64,000 nt of DNA from Hymenobacter arizonensis (GTDB lineage Bacteria > Bacteroidota > Bacteroidia > Cytophagales > Hymenobacteraceae): the NCBI RefSeq assembly GCF_900115775.1, contig NZ_FOXS01000004.1:434001-498000 (forward strand), in the 5' to 3' direction. A program made the translations under genes and the position numbers. Each line of letters begins with the position of its first letter. Positions within the stretch are counted from its first letter, which is position 1. The notes below the pieces were generated by a model. The model was not told where the DNA came from. It saw only the letters and a program-made list of their open reading frames with translations, and ran no database searches. Shown one piece after another: positions 25,542-36,000 of this stretch.

Positions 25542-25883
25542 CTATTCCTCGTCGCGGCCGTGCACCTGCGCCGGGGGAGAGGTAGCCTCTACCGCCGTAA
25601 AGCTTTCCAATATCTTATAAGTGTGCTCGGCCCCTTTGGGCACTACCCACGAATTACCAGGCTCCAGAATAACGACCTGGCCGGCCAAGTGCAGCTCGGC
25701 GCGGCCGCTGAGCACGTAGCCCACGGTTTCATAAGCACGGGCCGCCGATTCTTTGGGCTCGCTGGGCTGCTCGTTCTCCCACATGCGCATGGCCACGTGC
25801 TTGCCGGAGGCCAGGTACTTTTCGCCGTCTTGGCCCTTGGGCGAGAAGCGTGAATCAACTTTGGTGATGGTGGTATCTGACAT
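25542..25883 (-). CDS. Small cupin-domain protein
   Basis: A 113-residue single-domain cupin. The beta-barrel core is visible as KHVAMRMWENEQ, a turn, then YVLSGRAELHLAGQVVILEPGNSWVVPKGAEHTYKIL. The second cupin motif (PKGAEHTY) carries the His; the first motif lacks the usual HxH pair, having ESAARAYETVGYVLSG instead. Metal binding may therefore be incomplete, and the protein could be a ligand-binding cupin. No partner is obvious; the neighbours are an aldo/keto reductase downstream and cysE divergently upstream. The function is unknown. Confidence 0.75.
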   Translation of the reverse strand: MSDTTITKVDSRFSPKGQDGEKYLASGKHVAMRMWENEQPSEPKESAARAYETVGYVLSGRAELHLAGQVVILEPGNSWVVPKGAEHTYKILESFTAVEATSPPAQVHGRDEE

Positions 25884-26063
25884 AGTATTAATTGGAAAGA
25901 AAGGAAAGAGGTGTTTTCTTGCCCGAATTCCAACTCGAAAGTCACAACCCGGTGCGTAAGCTAAACGGCTGATTTGTCCCCGCCGTTGTCCTTTCGCGTC
26001 GAAACCTTAGGTCGCTCAGCCGGTTGCAATCCCCGGTTCTTTCCACTCCTTTTTTCTGTCGCC

Positions 26064-26897
26064 GTGCTTACTTCTTCCTTTGCTGCCGAACTGGCTCGGG
26101 CGCATGCCTCCGTGCCCGATGCCTTGCCCGGCGCCGCTTTTTGCGCTCTGGCCGATGGCCTCCTGGCCCTGCTCTTCCCCCAGCGGGCCGAGCGGCCCCT
26201 CCTCACCGCCGACGCCGTTGCGGCCGAACTGTACCACTTCCGGTCCGAGCTAGCAGCGCTGCTGGCGCTGGTGCCCGCCTTGCCGGCGCCCGCGCCCGCC
26301 CTGGCCGATGAATTCACGGCCCAACTGCCTGCCCTGCGCACGGCCCTGCTGCGCGACGCCAGCGCCATTCTGGCCAGCGACCCCGCCGCTCAGGGCCTGG
26401 GCGAAATCATTACTTCCTATCCCGGCTTCTACGCCACGGCGCTGCACCGGCTGGCGCACGCCTTGCACCAGCGCGGCCTGCCCCGCCTCCCGCGCCTGCT
26501 GAGTGAGTACGCCCACCAGCGCACCGGCATCGATATTCACCCCGGCGCGCAAATCGGCGCTTCTTTCTGCATCGACCACGGCACGGGCCTCGTCATCGGC
26601 GAAACGGCCATCATTGGGGCCAATGTGCAGATTTACCAGGGCGTTACCTTGGGTGCCCTCAGCGTCACCAAGGGTCTCCAAGGCACCAAGCGCCACCCCA
26701 CCATCGAAGACCATGTGGTGATATATGCCGGAGCTACTATCTTGGGCGGCAGCACGGTAGTAGGCACCCGCAGCATCATCGGCGGCAACGTGTGGCTCAC
26801 CGAAAGCGTACCCTCGCACTCTCGCGTCTACCACCGCGCCCACATCCAGATTTCCCGCAACGAAGACCCCGCCGCCGAGCTAGTCTTTTCCATTTAA
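26064..26897 (+). CDS. cysE: Serine O-acetyltransferase
   Basis: A serine acetyltransferase (277 residues from the GTG at 26064) that makes O-acetylserine for cysteine synthesis. The C-terminal left-handed beta-helix is clear: GIDIHPGAQIGASFCIDHGTGLVIGETAIIGANVQIYQGVTLGA (family hexapeptide pattern, catalytic His in DIHPGA and DHGTG), then VVIYAGATILGGSTVVG. The long N-terminal helical domain, about 130 residues, resembles the EpsC/SatA type. The start is uncertain: a TTG at 25974 would add 30 residues that look non-coding. cysK follows 116 bases downstream on the same strand, the expected partner. Confidence 0.88.
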   Translation: MLTSSFAAELARAHASVPDALPGAAFCALADGLLALLFPQRAERPLLTADAVAAELYHFRSELAALLALVPALPAPAPALADEFTAQLPALRTALLRDASAILASDPAAQGLGEIITSYPGFYATALHRLAHALHQRGLPRLPRLLSEYAHQRTGIDIHPGAQIGASFCIDHGTGLVIGETAIIGANVQIYQGVTLGALSVTKGLQGTKRHPTIEDHVVIYAGATILGGSTVVGTRSIIGGNVWLTESVPSHSRVYHRAHIQISRNEDPAAELVFSI

Positions 26898-26906
26898 ACG
26901 CAAGCG

Positions 26907-26986
26907 GTGAGTTAGCGAATCAATGATTCAGTGACTGCTGGTAGTTCCGAACACTGAATCACCGTTTCACTAATTCGTTAACTCAC
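26907..26986. repeat. Inverted repeat between cysE and cysK (family E)
   Basis: Outer arms GTGAGTTAGCGAAT (26907-26920) and its complement with one mismatch (26973-26986), and inner arms GATTCAGTG (26925-26933) and CACTGAATC (26952-26960). It is AT-rich and unlike the other families. It begins 10 bases after the cysE stop and ends 27 bases before the cysK ATG. Confidence 0.75.
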
Positions 26987-27013
26987 TAAATCATTAATCA
27001 ACATCCCGAATCA

Positions 27014-27937
27014 ATGAAAGCCAATACCATCCTCGATACCATCGGCAACACCCCGCTGGTGCGCCTCAATCGAATTTTTGCCGAAACCCGCCCCGATGTG
27101 GAAGTATGGGTGAAGCTGGAGCGGGCCAACCCCGGCGGTTCCATCAAGGACCGAATTGCCCTGTCCATGATTGTGCAGGCTGAGAAGGACGGTATTCTCA
27201 CCAAAGACAGCCTCATTGTGGAGCCTACTTCCGGCAACACTGGCGTGGGCCTAGCCCTGGTAGCCGCCGTGAAAGGTTACAAGCTCACCCTCGTAATGCC
27301 CGAGAGCATGACCATCGAGCGCCGCCGCCTCATGGCCGCCTACGGCGCCAACCTGGAGCTCACCCCCCGCGAAAAAGGCATGAAAGGCGCCATCGAGCGC
27401 GCCCAGGACATTGTGGCCGCCACGCCCGGCGCCTGGATGCCCATGCAGTTCTCCAACCCCGCCAACCTGCAAATCCACGCCGAAACCACGGCTCAGGAAA
27501 TTCTGCGCGACGCACCTGAAGGCTTCGATTTTCACATCACCGGCGTGGGCACCGGCGGCCACATCACCGCCGTAACCGAGGTGCTCAAGCCGCTATTCCC
27601 CAACATGAAAACCTTCGCTGTCGAGCCGGAGGCCTCGCCGGTTATCAGCGGTGGCGCCCCTGGGCCGCACCCCATCCAAGGCATCGGAGCCGGCTTCATT
27701 CCCGAAAACCTGCACACCAACATCCTCGACGGCACCATTCAGGTATCGCACCTCGACGCCTACGAAATGACCCGTCGCGCAGCCCGCGAGGAAGGGTTGT
27801 TCATCGGGGTTTCCTCCGGCGCCTCGCTGGCGGCCATTGCCAAAAAGCTGCCTGAAGTGCCCGAAGGCAGCCGCATCCTCACCTTCTGCTACGACACCGG
27901 CGAGCGGTACCTGTCGGTAGAAGGGTTGTTTGTGTAA
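27014..27937 (+). CDS. cysK: Cysteine synthase A (O-acetylserine sulfhydrylase)
   Basis: A 307-residue PLP enzyme converting O-acetylserine and sulfide to cysteine. Features: IGNTPLVRLNRI, the PLP lysine in NPGGSIKDRIAL (about Lys43), the substrate loop PTSGNTGVGLA, the phosphate-binding loop GTGTGGHI-type (VGTGGHITAV), and the C-terminal SSGASLAAI. The length is normal for CysK. It lies downstream of cysE on the same strand, so it probably shares its transcript. A hairpin (27959-27998) and a strong terminator (28028-28061) follow. Confidence 0.93.
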   Translation: MKANTILDTIGNTPLVRLNRIFAETRPDVEVWVKLERANPGGSIKDRIALSMIVQAEKDGILTKDSLIVEPTSGNTGVGLALVAAVKGYKLTLVMPESMTIERRRLMAAYGANLELTPREKGMKGAIERAQDIVAATPGAWMPMQFSNPANLQIHAETTAQEILRDAPEGFDFHITGVGTGGHITAVTEVLKPLFPNMKTFAVEPEASPVISGGAPGPHPIQGIGAGFIPENLHTNILDGTIQVSHLDAYEMTRRAAREEGLFIGVSSGASLAAIAKKLPEVPEGSRILTFCYDTGERYLSVEGLFV

Positions 27938-27958
27938 GCACACCCCAAAAGCAAAGCG

Positions 27959-27998
27959 GTAGATAGCCAAGCTACTATAGCAGCACTTGGCTACCTAC
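27959..27998. repeat. Short inverted repeat after cysK
   Basis: Arms GTAGATAGCCAAG (27959-27971) and CTTGGCTACCTAC (27986-27998), with one mismatch and a 14-base loop. No poly-T follows. The stronger terminator lies 30 bases further on, so this may be an extra mRNA-end structure. Confidence 0.5.
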
Positions 27999-28027
27999 AG
28001 CCAGCGGGAGCACCCATAGCCTAAAAC

Positions 28028-28061
28028 AAAAAGCCCGACCAGTGAACTGGTCGGGCTTTTT
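28028..28061. terminator. Bidirectional terminator between cysK and tRNA-Ala
   Basis: Perfect arms AAAAAGCCCGACCAGT and ACTGGTCGGGCTTTTT with a two-base loop. It has A-run and T-run on the two sides, so it can stop transcription of cysK on the plus strand and of the tRNA gene on the minus strand. Confidence 0.9.
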
Positions 28062-28079
28062 GTTTATTCACATCTTCAG

Positions 28080-28153
<74 letters not shown>

Positions 28154-28282
28154 GAGTTTGTGCTTAACCGCCGCGCCTATTGCGTTTTGGTTCGACAAAA
28201 GTACGGCCGGTTTGCGGTTTGGCAAGTCCACAACTCAGTTTTTTTGAGCAAACAATGCAAGGCTCAAAGAATCAGCCACAAA

Positions 28283-28314
28283 AAAGAGGGCCGGAAGAAA
28301 TTCCGGCCCTCTTT
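28283..28314 (-). terminator. Terminator of the first TonB-dependent receptor gene
   Basis: Perfect 14-base arms AAAGAGGGCCGGAA and TTCCGGCCCTCTTT around loop GAAA. Read on the minus strand the hairpin is followed by TTTTTTGTGG. It starts 24 bases after the receptor's stop codon. Confidence 0.9.
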
Positions 28315-28337
28315 AGAGCTCCGCTAAGCAGAAAAGC

Positions 28338-31300
28338 TTAGTTGAAGATGTAGCGAATGCCTACCTGGGCCTGCCAGCGCGAGCCTAGTCCACCAGTATC
28401 ACGACGGAAAGTATCGGTCAGTTTCACACCCGGTGTAACGGTGCCATCACTGGCGCGCGAGGGAGCCGTCAAATAGGGGAAAGTGAAGTTCGGGCGGGCG
28501 CTCTGGTCGTACCCCACAAAAGTGAGCGGGTTCGAAACATTGGGCGTCCGGAAGGTGCCCCAGTTGCTGTTCAGCAGGTTGCCAATATTGAATACGTCGA
28601 TGCTGAACTGCAGAGTGTTTCTGTTTTCACCAAGGTCGGTGAAGATGTCTTGCAGCAAGCGCAAGTCCAAGCGGTTCTGCCAAGGCCGAACGGCACCGTT
28701 ACGCTCGGCGTATTCGCCGCGGCGCTTGCGGAGGTAATCGTCCTGGTTGATATAATTGTTGAGGTCGTTCCACTGCTCAGATGCTGAGTAAATGCCACCG
28801 CCTTGAGCCGCAGGAATACTAATGTCGCGCAGGGCAATCTCGCTCTGGTTTCGAGGCACGTACATCAGGTCGTTGCCCGAACCGCCCGAGCCGTCGCCGT
28901 TCATGTCGCCGGCGTAGGTATACGAGAAGCGGCCGGCAGGCGCAGCTTCGTAGAACATGGAGATAGTAGTAGCCAAGTGGTTAATGTACTCCCGGCGGTA
29001 CGATACTGAACCAATGAAGCGGTGCTGCTGCAAGAAGTTGGTATAGCTCAATACGTTGGCATTTGGGTCGCCTGAAGCCGGGCGGTCACGCCAGTTGGTC
29101 TGGGCGATGGTGCCGCCGTCGTTCACGCTGCGAGCATCGGTATAAGTGTACGCCACACTGGCGTACAGCCCGCTGCTGAAGGACTTTTGCAGCTGGCCCG
29201 TTACCGAGTAAGAATAACCTTTGTTGGTGTTCTTCATCAGAATGGCATCGGTAATCACCGGATTGGCAGACGATGCACCGCCTTGGCCGTTGTAGATGCG
29301 GTTGTTGCCAATCAGGCTGGGCTGCGTGTTAGGTGCCGTGCCCACGGGGGCAGTGGTATAAAGCCCAGCGTTAGCACCCGTCGTATTTATCGCACCAAAG
29401 GTGTAGAAGATAGGGCGGTTGTCGGCGCCATTGGCCCGACCAATGGAATTAGGCAGGTTGACATTCTCGAAATAAACTGCGTTGAGGTCTTTGGTATAGA
29501 GCGCCTCAATCGTGGCAATAACACCACCAGCAATTTCCTGGTCTACAGCAATATTGGTACGCCATACCTGCGGAAACTTGAAGTCGCGAGCTGTTACAGC
29601 CAAGTTGTACTGCGTGTTAGCTGCTGCACCACTGGGGCGGTAGCGGTCTACATTGGGGTCGAAGTAGTTGCCCACGGTGCCGTCCGGGTTAGTAGCCGTA
29701 GCCACTTGCGCACCGCCCCGGTTAAAAGAACCGAACTGCACCCCGTTGTTGCCGGCCTGGTTCGAGAGCCACACGAAGGGAATGCGACCCGTGAAAATGC
29801 CCGTACCACCCCGCAATTGGGTCTTGCGGTCATCGTTTACGTCCCAGTTGACACCCACGCGAGGCGACAGCAGCACTGCACGGTCAGGGAGTTTATTGGT
29901 TTCCAACTTTACCCCGTCACGGAAGCTGAGGTTTGCAGCGTTCTCATTGCGGGCAATATCCGAGTAGATAACCGGCAAGTCGCCGCGCAAGCCTACCGTT
30001 ACCCGCAAGTTGCTACGGGGGCTCCATTCATCCTGGGCGTACAGGCCAAACTGAGCGGCTTTGGTTTCAGCAAACGGGAACGAACCATCGGGCAGTGCCG
30101 AATACGACAATTGGTAGCGCTGTGGAAAAGCCAGTGTGCCGGTCGTGTTGGCTACTGGGTTGCCGTTGGCGTCGCGGGTGTAGCCGAGCGGCCCTGCCTG
30201 GGTGCGGGCAGCGGCGTAGAAGTCATCAAGGCCGTTAAAGGCAAATGCGCCGTAGTAGTTAGGCGAGAAGCCGTTGGTAAACTTATAAAATTCGTTGTAA
30301 GTGCCCACCGTTACGTTGTGCTTGCCCAGAAAAGCAGTGAAGTTGTCACCAATCTGGTACACGTCGGAATTCAATACGTTGAAGGCCGAGAAAGGCTCGT
30401 AGCCGAATGTGGTAAAGCTATTAGTGGCGTTAACCGTGCCACCGGCTGCCGTACGGTTCGTGGACGTGCCAATGTCAACAAGCGGGAACGACCCTCCGCC
30501 GGGGCTTTCGCGGAAGTCGCGGAAGGCCGAGTAGCCCGCCGTGAAGTTGTTCGCAAAACGGCTGCTGAAGGTGCTGTTCAACTCAGCAATCACCGAGTTG
30601 AGGTTGTTATTGATGGTGTAGTAAGATGAAAAGAAGGGCAAGCCAAACTGCGATTGCGACCGGCCAATGTTAGCTGGCCCAATGGCACCCGAGCCACTTG
30701 GCGGTACGTCACGGTACGAATTCAGGTAGTTGTACTTGAGGCTGAGGCGGTGATTGGAGGTAATGTTCCAGTCAAGCTTGGCCGTGGCCTTGCGGCTGAA
30801 GGTGCGCAGGTCGTAGTTCTCGTAAGCGCCGGGGTCGTAGCCGTAGTTTGTTACCAGGAAGCTCCGAAGAATATCCAGGTCGCGCGCAGCAGCAGCCGAA
30901 GTAGTGGAGTTGGGGCCGGGAGCGGGGGCTCCGGCACGATTAGCGCTGAAGTTGCCCGTTGGTGGGTCCACGCGCGTTTCTTGCTCCCCGTTGATAAAGA
31001 AGAACAGTTTGTCTTTGATGATGGGCCCGCCTAACCGGAAGCCGTAGTTTTTCAGGTTGAAATTGGGGTAATCCTGTTTGAAATCACCCACTTTGTTGCC
31101 CACAAAATTCTGGTTGCGGTAGAAGCCATAAATTGAAGCACTTACTTTGTTAGTGCCGCTGCGCGTTACCGCGTTGATGCCGGCTCCCGTGAAAGCGCCC
31201 TGACGAACGTCGAAGGGAGCGATGCTCACCTGAATCTGGTCAATGGCATCAAGAGAGATGGGCTGAGCGTTGGCCTGGCCGCCTACCGTCGACGACAGAC

Positions 31301-31883
31301 CGAAGGAGTTGTTAAAAATCGCTCCGTCAATGGTAATGTTATTGTAGCTGCCACTGCGTCCACCAAAACTCTGGCCATTGGCCTGCGGTGTCAGACGCGT
31401 GAAGTCATCAAACGAACGGCTGATGGTGGGCAGGCGCTCAATCTGCTCGCGCTGCACGGTGGTAGCGGCACCGGTGCGACCGGCGTTCATCACCGGGTCG
31501 CGGCGGCCGCTCACGGTCACTTCCGACAGTTCGGTGGTGGCGTCGCTCAGCTTCTGGTCAAAACGCAGGTTCTGGCCCAGGGAGAGGTTCAAGCCTTCCC
31601 GCACTAAATCCTGAAAGCCTACGAAAGTGACGCGGACGGTGTAGGGACCACCGACGCGCATGTTCTGAATGTTGAAGCGGCCGTCGGAGTTGGTTGGGGC
31701 CACGTACTGCGTATTGGTGGGCGTGTGAAGGGCGATTACCGTGGCCCCGGGCAAGCCTTCGCCTTTGCTATCCGTAATGACTCCACTCATAGCCGCCGTG
31801 GTCGTACCCTGGCTCCAGCCCAGGTGGGCAGCGAAGAGCAATAGGGCCACCAAAAAGAAATGGCGTAAATATAAACTGTTCAT
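28338..31883 (-). CDS. Oar-like TonB-dependent outer-membrane receptor, copy 1
   Basis: An 1181-residue outer-membrane protein. A signal peptide (MNSLYLRHFFLVALLLFAAHLGWSQ, cleaved after WSQ) leads to a carboxypeptidase-regulatory-like beta-sandwich (about 28-115; KGEGLPGATVIA, DGRFNIQNMRVGGPYTVRVTF). A plug domain (about 120-260; SISLDAIDQIQV-type stretch, VRQGAFTGAGINAVTRSGTN) and a long beta-barrel ending in YIFN follow. This layout is that of Oar-type receptors, which carry out TonB-driven uptake or protein-secretion roles; the substrate is unknown. The first about 150 residues are nearly the same as in the receptor at 33017. The promoter box is at 31928-31935. Confidence 0.87.
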   Translation of the reverse strand: MNSLYLRHFFLVALLLFAAHLGWSQGTTTAAMSGVITDSKGEGLPGATVIALHTPTNTQYVAPTNSDGRFNIQNMRVGGPYTVRVTFVGFQDLVREGLNLSLGQNLRFDQKLSDATTELSEVTVSGRRDPVMNAGRTGAATTVQREQIERLPTISRSFDDFTRLTPQANGQSFGGRSGSYNNITIDGAIFNNSFGLSSTVGGQANAQPISLDAIDQIQVSIAPFDVRQGAFTGAGINAVTRSGTNKVSASIYGFYRNQNFVGNKVGDFKQDYPNFNLKNYGFRLGGPIIKDKLFFFINGEQETRVDPPTGNFSANRAGAPAPGPNSTTSAAAARDLDILRSFLVTNYGYDPGAYENYDLRTFSRKATAKLDWNITSNHRLSLKYNYLNSYRDVPPSGSGAIGPANIGRSQSQFGLPFFSSYYTINNNLNSVIAELNSTFSSRFANNFTAGYSAFRDFRESPGGGSFPLVDIGTSTNRTAAGGTVNATNSFTTFGYEPFSAFNVLNSDVYQIGDNFTAFLGKHNVTVGTYNEFYKFTNGFSPNYYGAFAFNGLDDFYAAARTQAGPLGYTRDANGNPVANTTGTLAFPQRYQLSYSALPDGSFPFAETKAAQFGLYAQDEWSPRSNLRVTVGLRGDLPVIYSDIARNENAANLSFRDGVKLETNKLPDRAVLLSPRVGVNWDVNDDRKTQLRGGTGIFTGRIPFVWLSNQAGNNGVQFGSFNRGGAQVATATNPDGTVGNYFDPNVDRYRPSGAAANTQYNLAVTARDFKFPQVWRTNIAVDQEIAGGVIATIEALYTKDLNAVYFENVNLPNSIGRANGADNRPIFYTFGAINTTGANAGLYTTAPVGTAPNTQPSLIGNNRIYNGQGGASSANPVITDAILMKNTNKGYSYSVTGQLQKSFSSGLYASVAYTYTDARSVNDGGTIAQTNWRDRPASGDPNANVLSYTNFLQQHRFIGSVSYRREYINHLATTISMFYEAAPAGRFSYTYAGDMNGDGSGGSGNDLMYVPRNQSEIALRDISIPAAQGGGIYSASEQWNDLNNYINQDDYLRKRRGEYAERNGAVRPWQNRLDLRLLQDIFTDLGENRNTLQFSIDVFNIGNLLNSNWGTFRTPNVSNPLTFVGYDQSARPNFTFPYLTAPSRASDGTVTPGVKLTDTFRRDTGGLGSRWQAQVGIRYIFN

Positions 31884-31927
31884 ATATAGGTTGTTGTTGG
31901 GGAAAATGAGCTTATTTAAATTCTCCG

Positions 31928-31935
31928 CAAAGGTA
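31928..31935 (-). promoter_or_regulatory. Probable -7 promoter box of receptor copy 1
   Basis: TACCTTTG on the minus strand fits the Bacteroidota -7 consensus TAnnTTTG. It ends 45 bases before the start codon. The second receptor gene has the identical octamer at the identical distance (36337-36344). A clear -33 TTG was not found. Confidence 0.6.
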
Positions 31936-32104
31936 CCGTTGTGAGCAGGGGTGCAGTATTACCACAACTTTACCATTTCAAGGATTAATTATGATTTAAG
32001 ATTGTCTTGAATTTCGGAAAAAAATCATAAAATTTTTTAATTACTTAGGGAAGCGAACACCCGAAAGCAGCTTTAACCAGTGTGTCGACATATAAGGGCA
32101 TAAA

Positions 32105-32136
32105 AAAACCGGCTGGAGAACCCTCCAGCCGGTTTT
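32105..32136 (-). terminator. Terminator of the DUF4397 lipoprotein gene
   Basis: Perfect arms AAAACCGGCTGGAG and CTCCAGCCGGTTTT around loop AACC. On the minus strand they are followed by a T-run. It begins 20 bases after the lipoprotein stop codon and separates that gene from the receptor gene downstream. Confidence 0.9.
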
Positions 32137-32155
32137 GATTCAAAGCTATGTCGAC

Positions 32156-32983
32156 TTAGTTATGAAGTACGGTCGAAATGCCTAGTGGCGTGGCACTGTT
32201 ACCCGCAATTCCTCGCGTGTACACAGTGTAGAATTTTCCAGACTCGAATGTTACTGCCTGTGTAGTTCCAGCAAGTATAGTAGTGGCATTGCTGCGAACA
32301 TCAAGAGTATAAACTCCAGCCGCCACCTCAGTGAAGTTAGCAAAGTTCGTCGTTACAGGCGGCGTAGCGTTCGTAACATTGTTGATAGCCCGATAAGCCC
32401 GGAAGGGTACTGCCGAGAACAACGAAGTAGGCAAGGCTGGGTTCCCGACGTTGAAAATGCCGTAGGAGGTATTGCCACCCGTGGCTGTTGGTGCCAAGTT
32501 CACAAAGCGAATGCGTGCACGACCGGTAGCAGGTACAGGAGTAAAGTTATCTACCAATGCTACGGTACGCACCCCACCTAGGTCAGTGCCAGAAGCAACA
32601 CGAACAGTCGGGTCCGTCAGAAAAATCGTAGTGTTACTGTTAGTAGAAAAGTTTAGTCGAGTCGCTATTTCCCGATTGTTGTTAGCTGCTGTGGAAAAAA
32701 TCAACAAGCGTTGGCCCGCAGGAATATTAACGCGAACAACACTCAAATAAGGAAGAGCAGCGAATGTAAATGCAGTGGTAGGAGCTACGTTGTCAATGCT
32801 TACCAATTGTGCGGCGCCAGCACCGGGAGCAGCATTTACAACTTGATACCGGGCTTGGTCAGTAGACGGTGTTGCAATCGGAGTCGGCTCCGGGTATTTC
32901 GGCTCATCACAACCAACCAGAGCACCGGCTACCGAAGTAGCCAGTGTGAGTTTGGTGAAAAGCGAGGCAAAGGAAAATTTCAT
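32156..32983 (-). CDS. DUF4397 domain lipoprotein
   Basis: A 275-residue lipoprotein with a signal peptide ending in the lipobox ALVGC (Cys about residue 25) followed by a Pro/Thr-rich spacer. The mature protein has two related beta-rich segments: RYQVVNAAPGAGAAQLVSID with AFTFAALPYLSVVRVNIPAG, and RARIRFVNLAPTATGGN with GVYTLDVRSN. These fit the DUF4397 pattern, where each unit opens with a VRVVNAS/RFVNLAP-like strand. Its role is unknown; such proteins are surface or periplasmic. It lies 33 bases after the end of receptor copy 2 on the same strand, so it is probably the second gene of that operon and a partner of the receptor. Confidence 0.75.
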   Translation of the reverse strand: MKFSFASLFTKLTLATSVAGALVGCDEPKYPEPTPIATPSTDQARYQVVNAAPGAGAAQLVSIDNVAPTTAFTFAALPYLSVVRVNIPAGQRLLIFSTAANNNREIATRLNFSTNSNTTIFLTDPTVRVASGTDLGGVRTVALVDNFTPVPATGRARIRFVNLAPTATGGNTSYGIFNVGNPALPTSLFSAVPFRAYRAINNVTNATPPVTTNFANFTEVAAGVYTLDVRSNATTILAGTTQAVTFESGKFYTVYTRGIAGNSATPLGISTVLHN

Positions 32984-33016
32984 AAGAAGTTGCTATTAGC
33001 TAAACCTACTGACTGA

Positions 33017-36000
33017 TTAAAACAAGTAACGAGCGCCAAACTGGGCCTGCCAACGTGATGACAGCTGGCTAACCTGGTAAGCTTCGGTAGGAGTGGCCGA
33101 AGTACCAGTGCCGTAGCTGAACGTAGGACGACCACCGGTGCCCTCCAAGCCTTGGAAGCGCAGCAAGCCAAAGTTCTGGTTGGCTACGAAATAATCACGG
33201 CCCCAGTCGTTGTTCAGGAAATTGCCCACATTGGTAACGTCCAGCGTCAATTGCAACGTGTGCGTCTTGCTGCCAACCGTCATGAATATATCCTGCATTA
33301 AGCGCATATCGACGCGGTGCTGCCAAGGAGTGCGGGGAGCATTACGAGCTGCGTACTTGCCGCGGTTTTTGCTCAGGTAGGCGTCGTTCTCAATGAAAGA
33401 ATTCAACTCATTCCATATCTGAGCCTGAGTGCGGCGGTCGTTTACGTTGTCCGTTACCAGCAAGATTTCATCCTGGCTGCGGGGGATGTAAATCAAGTCG
33501 TTTGAGCTGCCCGAAGGGTTGCCACCATCGTTGTTGATGTCGGTGCCGAAGTAGGTATAGGAGAAGGGCGTGCCCGACTGGCCATTGTAGAAGGCCGAAA
33601 TCGTCGTAGCAAAGTTCTTGGCATACGCCTTACGGTAAGAGAACGAACCAAGCACACGGTGACGCAGGTCGAAGTTGGAATACGACAGCGGCAGGTTGTT
33701 AGGGCCGGATACGTGGGGGTTGAACTCCCAAGTCGACACAGCTACCGAGCTAGTGCCCGAATACAAGTCACGCGACTGACCGTAGTTGTAAGCGGCCGAG
33801 GCGAAGAGCCCACCATCAAAGGTCTTCTTCAATTCACCCGTTACGCTGTACTGGTACCCTTGGCTGGTATTCGTGAGGAGAATCACGTTGTTGAAGTCGC
33901 GGGTGTTGCGGAAACGGTTCGGGCTATTAGCGGGGGCGGGGGCGGGGGCGTTGCCAGCAGGGAATACCGGGCGGCCATCCCCTGGCAGCGTACCGGTTGC
34001 GTTTTTCAGGTTGATGTCCTGGGGCAGAACGTCGTTGAACGTTTTCGAGTAGATGCCTTCCACTGTCGCTACAATGCCCAGGGGCAAGCGGTAGTCTACG
34101 GCCAAATTGGTACGGAGTAGCTGCGGGTTGCGGAACTCTCTATCGGTTACGGCAATGCTACCTTTCGAAGCCCGGGCATCCAGACGCGAGATGGAGTCAG
34201 GAACAACAGTAGCCAGACGTGGAGCACCCGAGCCAGTGCGGTCGTAGCCGGCAAAGTCTACCCCAGTGCCGCCGTACTGGTTGGAAATCCATACGTAAGC
34301 AGGGCGGCCGGTGAAGATACCAACGCCACCGCGCAGCTGCAGCGACTGGTCGCCGCGGGCATCCCAGTTGAAACCGAGGCGGGGCGACACTTGCACGCGC
34401 GACTTAGGCAGCCGGTCAGTCCGGACGTCGTAAGACGGGCCTTGTTCGTTAGAAATAGCAAAAGTGGAGTCAACAAGCTTGTTATAGGAAGGTTTGTTGA
34501 AGTAGAAAGGTACGTCCAGACGCACACCAGCCGTCAAGCGGAGATTATCGGTCAGGTTGTACTCATCTTGGGCATACACGCCGAACTGGGCAGCACCGAA
34601 GTTAGCAGTGGGCTTGCCACCGGGCAGCGCGTAGTTCTGGCGGTACCGGTAGTTGTTGATGTTGTTGCTGTTGGGAATGCCAACTCCGTTACGGAAGGTG
34701 GCTAGGTCTGGGAAGTCATAACGACCGGCAGCATCGTTCACAAACAGGTTATCAAAACGGAAAATTTCGTTGTTGGTACCGAAGGTTAGCACGTGCTTAC
34801 CGGCAAAAACGTTGAAGTTGTTCGTGATTTCGATGATGTCTTGGTCGAGACGGTTCTGCGTCGAGCTACGCTCCGAACCAGCCACTACCGTGTTGGCGCC
34901 GAAGTTGATGGTTACCGACGGGAAAAGTGCGCCGTTGATAGCGCGAGCATCGCGAATGCGGGAGTAGCCCAGCAGCAGGTTGTTGGCGTAACGGTTGCCG
35001 AAGCGGCTCTTCAGTTCCATTACTGTCGAGTTGGTCTTGCTTACAAAGCGGTAGCCGTTGTTACCGAAGCGAAAGTTTGTCTGGCTACGGTTGATGTTAT
35101 CGTCCGAAGCATCAACGAAGTTGTGACGCAGAGTCAACTGGTGGTCTTGGCTAATGTTCCAGTCTAGACGAGCAAAAGCCTTATTTGAACGGGTTTCGGC
35201 GTTGATTTCGCCAAACGAACCAGCATCATAGCCGTAACGGGTGCGCAGGATATTCGAAATTTCCTGAAGCTGGGTAGTGTTCACAAAGCTCACAATGTTG
35301 GAACCTGTTTCGTTAGCTCCGTCAACAACATTGGCTGGGCGGAACAACAGCGGAGCGGTACGACGGGTAATCTCACCGTTTACGAAGAAGAACAGCTTGT
35401 CCTTGATAACTGGACCACCAAGGCGGAAGCCAGTCTGGTAGTCAGAGAACTCAGCCAGTTTGGTGCGCTGACCGGTAGCAGGGTCAGGCGTAGGACTTTT
35501 GCCAGCAGTGTTCTGGTTGCGGCCGAAAACGAAGGCCGAGCCCGAAAATTCGTTGGTGCCCGAGCGAGTAACGGCGTTGATGCCACCGCCGCTGAAGCGG
35601 CCCTGACGTACGTCGTAAGGAGCAATTACAACCTGAAATTCCTGGATAGCGTCCAGCGAGATGGGCTGAGTTCCAGCCTGACCACCGGGCGTACCCGAGT
35701 TGCCCAAACCAAACAAGTCGTTGTTAGAAGCACCGTCAATCTGGATGTTGTTGAAACGACCATTGCGACCCGACAAAGAGTTGCCGTTGGCCTGAGGCGT
35801 CAAACGCGTGAAGTCCTGAAAGCTCCGCGAGATGGTGGGCAAGCGCTCAATCTGCTCGCGCTGCACCGTGGTGCTGGCGCCGGTGCGGCCGGCGTTCATC
35901 ACCGGGTCGCGGCGGCCGCTCACGGTTACCTCGGCCAGTTCAGTGGTGGCGTCGCTCAGCTTCTGGTCAAAGCGAAAGTTTTGGCCCAGGGCCAAGTTGA

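Noticed and set aside
29187..30629. A 480-codon open frame opposite the first TonB-dependent receptor
   Set aside because: It is the antisense shadow of a well-supported receptor gene, has no recognisable domain or signal, and its composition follows from the codon bias of the other strand.
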